Notes under the pieces: model-generated
Told to the model about the DNA's origin: nothing
Seen by the model: the letters and a program-made list of their open reading frames with translations, nothing else
The model's database searches: none
DNA from: HXMU1420-13 sp963691715
GTDB taxonomy: Bacteria > Bacteroidota > Rhodothermia > Balneolales > Balneolaceae
Reading direction: 5' to 3'
Assembly (NCBI GenBank): GCA_963691715.1
Contig: OY829281.1
Location: 2,852,001-2,916,000, forward strand
DNA: 64,000 nt
Made by a program: the position numbers and the translations under genes
In this document: piece after piece, positions 51,677-59,996 of the stretch
Layout of the letters: the number at the start of each line of letters is the position of its first letter
Numbering within the stretch: the first letter of the stretch is position 1

Positions 51677-53383
51677 TTAATTGAGGCTAGATTGTTTTTG
51701 AACTAACTGTTTAGCACTTTCAAGTGCCGCAGATGTAATTTCTGCACCACTCATTAGACTTGCTACTTCATAAATGTGCTCGTCATTTGTGAGGGGAATA
51801 ATTGTAGTTGTCGTTCTATCATTAACTTCAATTTTTTGCACTTTATAGTGATGATGTGCTTGGCTAGCTATTTGTGGTTGATGAGTAATCGCTAATATTT
51901 GGCAATAGGTTGATAATTTTCGCATTGCAGTGCCAACTTTTTCTGATATCTCACCACTTATCCCTGTGTCGATTTCATCAAAAACCATGACGGGAAGATT
52001 ATGTTCTTTAGCAAGAATGGATTTTAAAGCTAGCATTATACGGCTAATTTCACCTCCAGAGGCTATTTTTGCTAGTGGCTTTGGGGCTTCTCCCTTATTA
52101 GTGGATATAAGTAAACGAATCATGTCACAACCAAATTCTGTGCATTCAACACTTCGATTTTCAATGGTTATCCAGCCTTCACTATGGTCTAAATAGTCTA
52201 CAACTACTTTCAAATGTGCATGAGGAATTCCAAGTTTCGTTAATTCATTTTCAATGTTTGATGCTAAGATCCTCCCTGCTTCAATTCTTGCAGAGTGTAA
52301 TTGTGCAGCACATTTAGCTAATCGTTTACTATGTAATTGCACTTGGTGTTGAAGCTTTTCAATTTCTAAATCAAAGTTGTCTGCAATAGAAAGTTCGTTT
52401 GTGATCTCAGCTAAGTATTTTATTAATGATGGGATATCCCTTTGATATTTTTTTTGAAGTCTATTTAATTCGGCTTGACGTTGTCGTAGCTCTTCTAATC
52501 TCTGGGGGTTAAATTCAATAGTATTTCGATAACGTTCTGCAAAATGAACCGCTTCTTGAATACTTACACGGGCTTGATTTATTTCCGTTAAATAATTCTT
52601 AAAGTCTGGTTCAATTCGAGTAAGATCTTCAAGATTTAATTTTAAATGATTAAGTAATTGAATGATATTTGTATCATCATTTTCTGCCATTTCTGTTATT
52701 GCTGCAGCTTTTTGATCTAATATCTCAGCATTATCGAGTAGTGTCATTTCCGATTGCAGCTCTTTCTCTTCTTCCTTGCTTAGCTGTGCGGTTTCTAATT
52801 CTTGGGCTTGAAATCTAAAAAGTTCGGTTTTTTCTAGTAAAGCTGTTTCCTTCTTTTGAAGCTGATAAAGTTGGTTTTTCAAATTTCTTAATTCAGAAAA
52901 CTCTTTTTGATACATATTCAAAACTGGCTGAACAGTTTCAAAGGAATCAATTAATCCTCTATGATTTTCTTCTTTAAGCAGAAATTGATGATCATGTTGG
53001 CCATGTAAGTCAACGAGGAGGTCGCCAAGCATTTTTAGAATTCGAATATTTACTGGATTATCATTAATAAATGCGCGACTCCCAGTCTCTCTAATTTCTC
53101 GACGAAGGATCAAGAAATCATTAGTTTCAATTTCGTTTTCAAATAATAATTGGTCAATCTCTCGATTAGGCGATATTTTTAAGGTTGCTTCTGCTATCGC
53201 TTTATCAGTGCCATAACGAATAACATCTGTATCTGCACGCTCACCTAAAATCATATTTAAAGCGCCAATGATTATCGATTTCCCAGCTCCTGTTTGACCG
53301 GTAAGAATATTAAGTTTGTCACCAAAATGGACTTCAAGTTCATCGATAAGAGCGAAATTTTTTATATAGAGACTTTTGATCAT
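51677..53383 (-). CDS. recN: DNA repair protein RecN
   Basis: 568 residues, normal RecN length. The N-terminal ATPase half has IKNFALIDELEVHF and Walker A GQTGAGKS (29-36). A long coiled coil follows (~155-370). The C-terminal half has the signature IASGGEISRIMLALK and Walker B PVMVFDEIDTGISGEI. RecN is an SMC-like protein acting early in double-strand break repair. The promoter is in the divergent gap before rluD; no SOS box was identified. Confidence 0.97.
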   Translation of the reverse strand: MIKSLYIKNFALIDELEVHFGDKLNILTGQTGAGKSIIIGALNMILGERADTDVIRYGTDKAIAEATLKISPNREIDQLLFENEIETNDFLILRREIRETGSRAFINDNPVNIRILKMLGDLLVDLHGQHDHQFLLKEENHRGLIDSFETVQPVLNMYQKEFSELRNLKNQLYQLQKKETALLEKTELFRFQAQELETAQLSKEEEKELQSEMTLLDNAEILDQKAAAITEMAENDDTNIIQLLNHLKLNLEDLTRIEPDFKNYLTEINQARVSIQEAVHFAERYRNTIEFNPQRLEELRQRQAELNRLQKKYQRDIPSLIKYLAEITNELSIADNFDLEIEKLQHQVQLHSKRLAKCAAQLHSARIEAGRILASNIENELTKLGIPHAHLKVVVDYLDHSEGWITIENRSVECTEFGCDMIRLLISTNKGEAPKPLAKIASGGEISRIMLALKSILAKEHNLPVMVFDEIDTGISGEISEKVGTAMRKLSTYCQILAITHQPQIASQAHHHYKVQKIEVNDRTTTTIIPLTNDEHIYEVASLMSGAEITSAALESAKQLVQKQSSLN

Positions 53384-53528
53384 AACACAAAAATAAGTTT
53401 AAAATAGGAAAGGTTAAATCAACTTTTTAAGCTTCTTTGATTAAATAAATCATTATTCCTCAATATTTCATATACATTGGTCTAACCAATGAGAAGCAAA
53501 GTCATCATAAACTGCTTATCTTAGGAGT

Positions 53529-54536
53529 ATGAGTCTACAATCAGAAGCAAAAACCACCACTATATATGAGTTTGAAGTACCTGCTGGCCAGCAGGAAATG
53601 ATTCGACTTGATGTATATATTACTAGTTTTGTTGAAAATGCAACACGAAATAAAGTACAAGAAGCAATTAAATCTGGTTATGTTACCGTTAATGGTAAAA
53701 AAGAAAAGTCGAGTTATAAATTGCTTCCAGGTGACAAGATTTTCATAGAATTACCTAAAGCTCCTCCACCCACTGCAAAAGCAGAAGAGATTGATCTTAA
53801 TATTATTTTTGAAGATGATGATTTAATTATAGTAAATAAGCCCGCTGGCATGGTAGTACACCCAGCATTTGGGAACTGGACGGGAACATTGGTAAATGGT
53901 CTAATGCATCATGTTGATGAGTTAGGAGCATCAGACGATGAACTTCGTCCAGGCATTGTTCACCGTTTAGATAAAGATACCTCTGGATTGTTAGTTGTTG
54001 CAAAACATGCAGAAACACTAGCAAAACTTTCAGCGAAATTTGCTGAAAAAGAGGTGCAAAGAACGTATTGGGCCATCATATGGGGAACTCCCCCCGAAGA
54101 AGGAACGATCGAGGGAGACATTGGAAGATCTAAGCATGACCGAAAATTAATGACAGTTCTACCTACAGGAAGAGGCAAGAAAGCAATTACCCATTATAAA
54201 GTTCTTGAATACTTCGATTATTTAAGTTTAGTTGAAGTAAAATTAGAGACAGGGAGAACTCACCAAATTCGAGTTCATTTTAATAGTATAGGGCATAATG
54301 TATTTGGAGATACCACTTATGGAGGAACATCGGTTCGATTTGGCCCCAATACTGGGATGCGAAAAGTAATGTTCCATAAACTCTTAACAGGACTTAGAAG
54401 GCAGGCTTTACACGCTAAAACGCTTGGTTTCGAGCACCCATCAACAGGCGAATTAGTTAGTTTTGATTCTGAACTTCCAGAAGATTTTCAGCATGTTTTG
54501 GACATGCTCAGAAAGCATTGTAAAGAAATCTATTAA
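53529..54536 (+). CDS. rluD: RluD-family 23S rRNA pseudouridine synthase
   Basis: 335 residues. S4 RNA-binding domain (~25-80), then the catalytic domain with HRLDKDTSGLLVVAK (catalytic Asp148) and TGRTHQIRVH. RluD makes pseudouridines in helix 69 of 23S rRNA. The stop codon overlaps the end of the convergent HEAT-like gene by 4 nt, so no separate terminator fits between them. RluA-type specificity cannot be fully excluded, but the S4 domain favours RluD. Confidence 0.92.
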   Translation: MSLQSEAKTTTIYEFEVPAGQQEMIRLDVYITSFVENATRNKVQEAIKSGYVTVNGKKEKSSYKLLPGDKIFIELPKAPPPTAKAEEIDLNIIFEDDDLIIVNKPAGMVVHPAFGNWTGTLVNGLMHHVDELGASDDELRPGIVHRLDKDTSGLLVVAKHAETLAKLSAKFAEKEVQRTYWAIIWGTPPEEGTIEGDIGRSKHDRKLMTVLPTGRGKKAITHYKVLEYFDYLSLVEVKLETGRTHQIRVHFNSIGHNVFGDTTYGGTSVRFGPNTGMRKVMFHKLLTGLRRQALHAKTLGFEHPSTGELVSFDSELPEDFQHVLDMLRKHCKEIY

Positions 54537-55057
54537 ACATAGATCTTGTCGAAACACTTTAAGGCTTTTTTTGAAACAGAAACTCTTGAATCTTTTTTTA
54601 GTTTTTCTAGATGTGGTTTTAACCAAGTTTTAAGATCATCATCATTTAATGACCAAATGGATAATGTCTCCATCGAGTTGTTAAGTACAATCCAATCTTT
54701 TTCAGTTTCTAGGTAATTTTTGATGATGGCTTTTGCTTTAGAAAATTGATCATTGTTCATATCGTTATGCATCCATAAAAACAATTGAGCAAGGGTCCAT
54801 TTCGTAGATGCTTGCTCAATGTTTGAAATTTCATTAAGAAAACGATCTAAAAATGGGATCAGTAAATTTTTATTTTCTTTAAAGATTCTTTTCATAGCAT
54901 TGGAAACACGAAGCCGTACAACTTCATTATCACTGAAATAACACTCGAAAAGCTCCCGGAAATGAGAATGGTCTGATAAGATCATTTTAACCACCTCAAC
55001 AGTATTTCCTAATGAATTAGGATGACCACCGGTAAGTGTTTGTTCAATAGATTTCAT
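54533..55057 (-). CDS. HEAT-repeat-like protein, unknown
   Basis: 174 residues, all helical, with paired helices recalling HEAT repeats (VVRLRVSNAMKRIFKENKNL; VLNNSMETLSIWSLNDDDL; VSVSKKALKCFDKIYV). There is no export signal. Such proteins occur as degenerate DNA-glycosylase-like or scaffold proteins. It overlaps rluD by 4 nt at the 3' end and follows a Trm11-like methyltransferase gene on the same strand, 40 nt apart, so the two may be one transcript. Confidence 0.65.
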   Translation of the reverse strand: MKSIEQTLTGGHPNSLGNTVEVVKMILSDHSHFRELFECYFSDNEVVRLRVSNAMKRIFKENKNLLIPFLDRFLNEISNIEQASTKWTLAQLFLWMHNDMNNDQFSKAKAIIKNYLETEKDWIVLNNSMETLSIWSLNDDDLKTWLKPHLEKLKKDSRVSVSKKALKCFDKIYV

Positions 55058-55097
55058 TAGTATATGATATGCTTTTTTGTGAATCTAAATAGAAAAA

Positions 55098-56135
55098 TCA
55101 ATTCCTAGTTTTCCTTGCTACTATAATGTCACGTTTAATAGCACTATCTACCCGGTGTTCAAATGTATCGAATGGCGGTTCTGTATATAATTCGAAACCT
55201 TCATTTGAAAAAATATTCCCAAATTTTTTTCTGTTAATAAGGTTCGAGTTCCATGCTAATACAATAGTACCTCCTTTTTTTAGCACTTTTTTCCATTCAG
55301 GTAAACATTCCGAGACTAATTCTTCTGGATTTCGAGTTCCATTTTGGTACTTCTTACCACCTTTATTTCCATGTTTGATTCCATAAGGTAAGTCTCCAAT
55401 AATACAATGAAATTGTTCTTTTTTGAAATATTTATAGCTTTCTTTGGAAGCTCCATGAATCATAGCTAAGTGCTTCCTTGTACGTTCATTTTTGAATTCA
55501 TCCTTAGAACGAGCATATTCAAATTCGGTGATACTAGCTGTATTATGATTGTTCTTATAGATTACTCTAGTCGAACGCGTGTGTTTAATACGTTCTTTCT
55601 CCATGTATTTTTTAAAAAAAGTTTGTCCCTCTTGAAGGGGTGCTGTATCAACTTCTATCCCAAAAGCATGATGTCCATATGTCGAAGCTTCAAACAATGT
55701 AGTCCCTTTACCTGCAACCGGGTCTAAAAGGTTAAGAGTATTATTCCTACTAAATATGGATGAATGAATAGCTACATTGATCATCATTCGTGTGAATAAT
55801 TCGTTCGTTTTACCTTTGTATTTTAGAATTGTATTTATTTTCGGATCGATATAAAAGGATATGGGTAACTCAATGGGTTCCAAATGATCATTTTTTTTTA
55901 TAAATAATGCGAACACAAAGGAAAGTGTTGAAAGAATCTTTAAATCATTTTCTGATAATACATCATCGCATTTAAATGAGATATATCTGATGCTTGCATA
56001 TTTTTTAATTTCTATTTCTTCAACATTTACTTTCATACTATTACAAGCGATTTCCAGCTCTGCAATTGCCAACTTATCAGCCGATTGATAATACACCCAG
56101 TTATGACCTGGATATTGGAGTATGAGATAATTCAT
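55098..56135 (-). CDS. Trm11/UPF0020-type RNA N2-guanine methyltransferase-like protein
   Basis: 345 residues. The N-terminal ~110 residues resemble a reduced THUMP/ferredoxin-like RNA-binding part. The SAM domain has LLDPVAGKGTTLFEASTYG (motif I) and the catalytic IIGDLPYGIKHG, a DLPY variant of the NPPY/DPPY motif. C-terminal GGTIVLAWNSN follows. This layout matches Trm11-like enzymes that methylate guanine in tRNA or rRNA. The target is not known. Confidence 0.75.
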   Translation of the reverse strand: MNYLILQYPGHNWVYYQSADKLAIAELEIACNSMKVNVEEIEIKKYASIRYISFKCDDVLSENDLKILSTLSFVFALFIKKNDHLEPIELPISFYIDPKINTILKYKGKTNELFTRMMINVAIHSSIFSRNNTLNLLDPVAGKGTTLFEASTYGHHAFGIEVDTAPLQEGQTFFKKYMEKERIKHTRSTRVIYKNNHNTASITEFEYARSKDEFKNERTRKHLAMIHGASKESYKYFKKEQFHCIIGDLPYGIKHGNKGGKKYQNGTRNPEELVSECLPEWKKVLKKGGTIVLAWNSNLINRKKFGNIFSNEGFELYTEPPFDTFEHRVDSAIKRDIIVARKTRN

Positions 56136-56220
56136 GTATGATGTAAGAATGTTAAAAGAAAAGTTTAAAATGTAATGCGGGTTTCGCCGTATCTTTAATC
56201 AAAGATAATATAATAAGGCA

Positions 56221-56550
56221 ATGTACCAGAAAGATATCAAGATTACCGTAGAATTAGATAATGATCATATTCCAACAAATATTCGTTGGCAAGCTGATGA
56301 CATGACGCAAAAGCATGTAGCTGATTGTAGAGCAATGTTACTTTCATTATGGGATTCTAAAAATAAAGATACCCTTAAACTAGATCTTTGGACTAAAAAT
56401 ATGACTGTTGATGAAATGAAGATATTTTTTCATCAAACATTGGTAACTATGGCCGATACACTCGAACAATCGATTAATGATGATCGTATATCTGGAGACA
56501 TGAGGGATTTTTGTACCTATTTTGCGGAGAAAATGGAGATTAAGACATAG
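56221..56550 (+). CDS. gldC: GldC-like protein
   Basis: 109 residues. The whole sequence follows the GldC pattern: VELDNDHIPTNIRWQADD, MLLSLWDSKNKDTLKLDLWT, then FFHQTLVTMADTLEQ and DFCTYFAEKMEIK. GldC is a small cytosolic protein needed for efficient gliding in Flavobacterium but widespread in non-gliders, where its role is unclear. No other gld gene is in the window. It is monocistronic. Confidence 0.9.
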   Translation: MYQKDIKITVELDNDHIPTNIRWQADDMTQKHVADCRAMLLSLWDSKNKDTLKLDLWTKNMTVDEMKIFFHQTLVTMADTLEQSINDDRISGDMRDFCTYFAEKMEIKT

Positions 56551-56582
56551 TAACCACTCGTAAATGAAGAATATACAGGTGA

Positions 56583-57836
56583 TTAATTGAACAAAATACT
56601 TCCATAGGTAACTGCGCTTTCACGTTCTTTTTCATCCCATACATCATAATTTAGAACTTTCCCTTCAATTCCATTGAACGCAGTTAAGAAAGTTACTAAA
56701 GGGGAAAAACCACATATTCTGTATTTATCATGATTTTCCTTCATCATGTAGAGTAGATGTTTAGGGTTGCCTGACGCTCCAGCTTGCATAAATAGCTGAT
56801 CATTAAATTCTACATCTTCAATCATTGACATAGCTGGGCTTTCATCACCAAATTTCTTCCCAAAATGTGAGAGATCGCCACTTATTAAAAAGAAAGCATC
56901 AGGATCATCGCCGTAAGTTTCTTCAAGAAATGCAGCAAATGTTTCCATTTGTGCTTGTTTGTGTGATTCATCAGCATAGAGCAATTCGTCCATTCCTCCA
57001 ACAAGAATTGGAATGATTTCAAAGTCATGTTTCCATATATGATTTAGGAAAAGTAAATGTAGTTCTATACTGTGTTCAACTCTATGCGCTCGATCGTTAA
57101 AACTTACACCTATTTGGTTCCATTTTTTTGGAGAAAGCATTCTCCTGAAATTCTTATTTGAATTTATACTTCCATTTGGAAGTTGAAATGTTTTTTCAGA
57201 GATAATGAATGGGTAGTGTTCATAAAGTTTCCCATACATGCCCGAATAATGAGAGGTTGCTAATATAAATACCTTTTTTGGAGTAAGATTACGAATAGTT
57301 GAAAAAGCTTTTACATAACTGGAGAGCCCTACCCTAGGATCAATATGAGGAGCATAAAGTGCCCGTGCATTTTGCGCTGTATCTGTAAAATGGTTGTCAA
57401 ATGCTTTATTCAAATACTTTATGAGTTCAGTTGGGTTATTTGGGAATGAGATGCCTGCAGTGTTTGAGATATGAAATCTGGATTGCTCATAATCAATTTC
57501 TGTTTTTTCAGAAAGCTGTTTGAAGTATGACGAATAAAGAATGCCATTTTCATCTAAATAGCGCACATAATTTAGAAGATCATTCTTAGATACTTCACCA
57601 GTACTAATTTTTATTAGATCATCAATACTTCGATTACCATCTAATAATGATAAAATACTTACTGAATCGGAGGGCAGTGTAAAATTGTTGGTAGCATAAC
57701 TTAATGAGTCATAGAAGAACAGACATTTATCTCCATTCTGCTTAATGGGAAAGCTCTGTATATCATTACGAACGGGTGGTATTGGTTCGCTAAATGAATT
57801 AAAAAGGTTCTCTTGTATACCTCTAAAGAAAGTCAT
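56583..57836 (-). CDS. AmmeMemoRadiSam system protein B (MEMO1 family) with extra N-domain
   Basis: 417 residues. Residues ~150-417 are the MEMO1-like domain, related to class III extradiol dioxygenases: YAPHIDPRVGLSSY, ILATSHYSGMYGK, then HRVEHSIELHLLFLNHIW and FLISGDLSHFG, whose histidines could bind metal. The N-terminal ~130 residues (LLDGNRSIDDLIKISTGEVS, LLNYVRYLDENGILYSSYF) resemble a PqqD/winged-helix unit. MEMO proteins usually accompany a radical SAM and an AMMECR1 protein, neither of which is adjacent here. The function is unknown. Confidence 0.82.
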   Translation of the reverse strand: MTFFRGIQENLFNSFSEPIPPVRNDIQSFPIKQNGDKCLFFYDSLSYATNNFTLPSDSVSILSLLDGNRSIDDLIKISTGEVSKNDLLNYVRYLDENGILYSSYFKQLSEKTEIDYEQSRFHISNTAGISFPNNPTELIKYLNKAFDNHFTDTAQNARALYAPHIDPRVGLSSYVKAFSTIRNLTPKKVFILATSHYSGMYGKLYEHYPFIISEKTFQLPNGSINSNKNFRRMLSPKKWNQIGVSFNDRAHRVEHSIELHLLFLNHIWKHDFEIIPILVGGMDELLYADESHKQAQMETFAAFLEETYGDDPDAFFLISGDLSHFGKKFGDESPAMSMIEDVEFNDQLFMQAGASGNPKHLLYMMKENHDKYRICGFSPLVTFLTAFNGIEGKVLNYDVWDEKERESAVTYGSILFN

Positions 57837-57905
57837 TGTGTTCTATTTTCCATAATTTAGACTGCTTTTGCAGTTCTATGTAAATATCGGAATTTTTATG
57901 GAAAA

Positions 57906-58589
57906 TTAAGATTGGACTTCTCTCATTTTTTTGCAAGCGCAATTTTTCCCATGAGTAACACATAATATATGGTCGGGAGCTTTTGAAAGTCGAGCTTTGC
58001 AGGCATTTCTACCATGGTGAATGAGTAAGTGAGAAAGGTCAGTCCAGTTTTCCCTTGGGAATAATGCCATTAAATCCCTTTCAATTTTATCGGTATTAGT
58101 TTTTTCACGAGTTAAGCCAAATCGGTTAGAAATTCGTTTTACATGAGTATCAACTACTATTCCTTCATTAATACCGAAGGCATTACCAAGAACAACATTT
58201 GCAGTTTTACGTGCAGCACCCCGTAAACTTAGTAGTTCAGGCATGGTTTTAGGGACTTCCCCATTGAAATCATCTACTAGTCTTTGCGATGTTTCTTTGA
58301 GTGATTTAGCTTTATTTCTATAGAAACCTGTGGTTTTAACTAACTCTTCTAATTCTTCTAAAGGAGCATTAGCCATTAATTCAGGAGTAGGATATGTTTC
58401 AAACAAAGCAGGTGTAACCTTATTTACACGCACATCGGTACACTGAGCACTTAAAATAGTGGCGATAAGCAACTCAAAGGGGTTCCTGTGATTTAATTCA
58501 CAATGAGGATTGGGATAATGCATGTAAAGGTCTTGCAGTATCTCTTTAGCTCTTTCTTTTTGTTGCTTTGTTTTTCTTGGTAGCTTCAT
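57906..58589 (-). CDS. nth: Endonuclease III-family DNA glycosylase with atypical HhH and Fe-S motifs
   Basis: 227 residues. The fold and active site match Nth: LLIATILSAQCTDVRVNKVT, RKTANVVLGNAFG (catalytic Lys) and GIVVDTHVKRISNRFGL (catalytic Asp). The helix-hairpin-helix reads LSLRGAARKT instead of LPGVGRKT. The C-terminal cluster motif is C-x12-C-x6-C-x-C (ACKARLSKAPDHILC, then VTHGKNCAC), not the standard C-x6-C-x2-C-x5-C. Cluster binding may be altered or lost. It removes oxidised pyrimidines and cuts abasic sites. It lies 10 nt after the FKBP gene on the same strand. Confidence 0.87.
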   Translation of the reverse strand: MKLPRKTKQQKERAKEILQDLYMHYPNPHCELNHRNPFELLIATILSAQCTDVRVNKVTPALFETYPTPELMANAPLEELEELVKTTGFYRNKAKSLKETSQRLVDDFNGEVPKTMPELLSLRGAARKTANVVLGNAFGINEGIVVDTHVKRISNRFGLTREKTNTDKIERDLMALFPRENWTDLSHLLIHHGRNACKARLSKAPDHILCVTHGKNCACKKMREVQS

Positions 58590-58599
58590 TTAAATCCAT

Positions 58600-59076
58600 T
58601 TATTGAGCTACATAAAGTTCTATTTCAAAAATTAAGTTCGAATTTTCAGGAATAGTATTAGTTCCATTCGCGCCATAGGCATATACAGATGGTATATAAA
58701 GTGTTATAATTCCTCGTTCTTGTATAAGTGGAATTCCTATTTTCCAACCCTCAATAAGATTCCTTAAAGTAAATCCTGTAGGGCGTGAACTTGCATCGAA
58801 TTCTGTGCCATCTAAAAAAGTTCCTTTGTAATCCACAATTATGTTACCACAAAGGTCAACATTTTTTCCATCACCCTGTTCATTTATTACATATCTTAAC
58901 CCCGTTGGATGTTCTTGTGCCTCAATACCATTAGTTGTAAGGTAAAAGTCAATGGCTGAAATATCAGCAGCAAGCTGATTTTGATCAACATCAGTATTTA
59001 TATCAACATTACAATCGTCTCGATTACAGGCTGATAAAAGTATAAGAATGATAGTAAAGAAAGTTATAGTTCGCAT
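58600..59076 (-). CDS. FKBP-type peptidyl-prolyl isomerase lipoprotein
   Basis: 158 residues. The lipobox is LLSAC. The FKBP domain (~65-158) has IIVDYKGTFLDGTEFDASSR, WKIGIPLIQERGIITLYIPS and YGANGTNTIPENSNLIFEIE. It is a periplasmic or outer-membrane protein-folding helper. Active-site aromatics are partly kept. It lies 10 nt upstream of nth on the same strand, so the two are likely co-transcribed. Confidence 0.9.
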   Translation of the reverse strand: MRTITFFTIILILLSACNRDDCNVDINTDVDQNQLAADISAIDFYLTTNGIEAQEHPTGLRYVINEQGDGKNVDLCGNIIVDYKGTFLDGTEFDASSRPTGFTLRNLIEGWKIGIPLIQERGIITLYIPSVYAYGANGTNTIPENSNLIFEIELYVAQ

Positions 59077-59095
59077 GGTAATTATAAAAAATGAA

Positions 59096-59119
59096 AAGCC
59101 CTACGATAAAGTAAGGCTT
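59096..59119 (-). terminator. Terminator of the MORN-repeat gene
   Basis: The stem AAGCCcTAC / GTAaGGCTT has a 6-nt loop, with T-rich sequence after it on the minus strand, about 25 nt after the stop. Confidence 0.65.
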
Positions 59120-59144
59120 GTAAAGTATGCAAGATAACAAAGGT

Positions 59145-59867
59145 TCAACTATTGTTGAAATCAATTACATATTGACCAGGTTCAGTAATGATAATTCTTA
59201 CTCTGTTATCTATTAGAGTAGTTTTCATCAAATTTGGAATTTTATAGCTCACAGAGAGTTCAAGTGGATAATTTACATCTTCTATGGTATAGTCCAGCGT
59301 AGAATTTGATCCAGGTTGATTAGGCATATTTCCAGAAGAATGGCTGAAACTTAGATCTGATATAATATTTTGAACATTTTCTCCATTTCTTCTAAAACGA
59401 ATTAAGATTCTGCCATTGTAATCACTGCCTTGTCGTCTAATATTTGATGACACCACACCCCGTTCAGAAACTATTTTATAAGGTGTATCTTCGTTAGAGA
59501 GAACTTCTAATTTCCCATCAAACCAATATCCGCTAAGGGTTTTATTTAAGCCATCTTCAGTATAATTTAGGATCCCAAAGGAGTGTTGAGTACCCTTTTT
59601 CCAATTTCCTGTGTAAATACGATCTTCATGCCAAGTATATATTCCTTCACCATCTGGAAATCCGGCGCTAAATTTACCTTCATATTTATGTAATCCGGAA
59701 GCAACACCTTCTCCATGTGCCAAGCCATTTTTACAAAAGCCATCATAACTTTCATTGATCGAAGCTAACATAACCTTGCATTCTTTTGATGTATCAGAAG
59801 AATGGTAGGTTGATGTACAATTAATAGAGAAAATCCCAACTGAAATAAAAAAAATCAAATATCGCAT
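59145..59867 (-). CDS. Secreted MORN-repeat protein
   Basis: 240 residues. The signal peptide or lipoprotein signal ends IFSINC (the Asn before Cys is unusual, so lipidation is uncertain). Residues ~35-120 contain about four MORN units (YDGFCKNGLAHGEGVASG, YEGKFSAGFPDGEGIYTW, YTGNWKKGTQHSFGILNY). The C-terminal half is beta-rich and unrecognised. MORN repeats bind membranes or act as scaffolds. It is monocistronic, with its own terminator. Confidence 0.75.
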   Translation of the reverse strand: MRYLIFFISVGIFSINCTSTYHSSDTSKECKVMLASINESYDGFCKNGLAHGEGVASGLHKYEGKFSAGFPDGEGIYTWHEDRIYTGNWKKGTQHSFGILNYTEDGLNKTLSGYWFDGKLEVLSNEDTPYKIVSERGVVSSNIRRQGSDYNGRILIRFRRNGENVQNIISDLSFSHSSGNMPNQPGSNSTLDYTIEDVNYPLELSVSYKIPNLMKTTLIDNRVRIIITEPGQYVIDFNNS

Positions 59868-59996
59868 TTATAACACCTCCATATTGTGAATTAAATAGTT
59901 TCGCTCAACGAAATCTATCCTAGTTTATTATTTGATAATGAGATCGATGTTAATTACGGATAAATTCAATAATTGTTGTGACTAAATTAATTTTTT

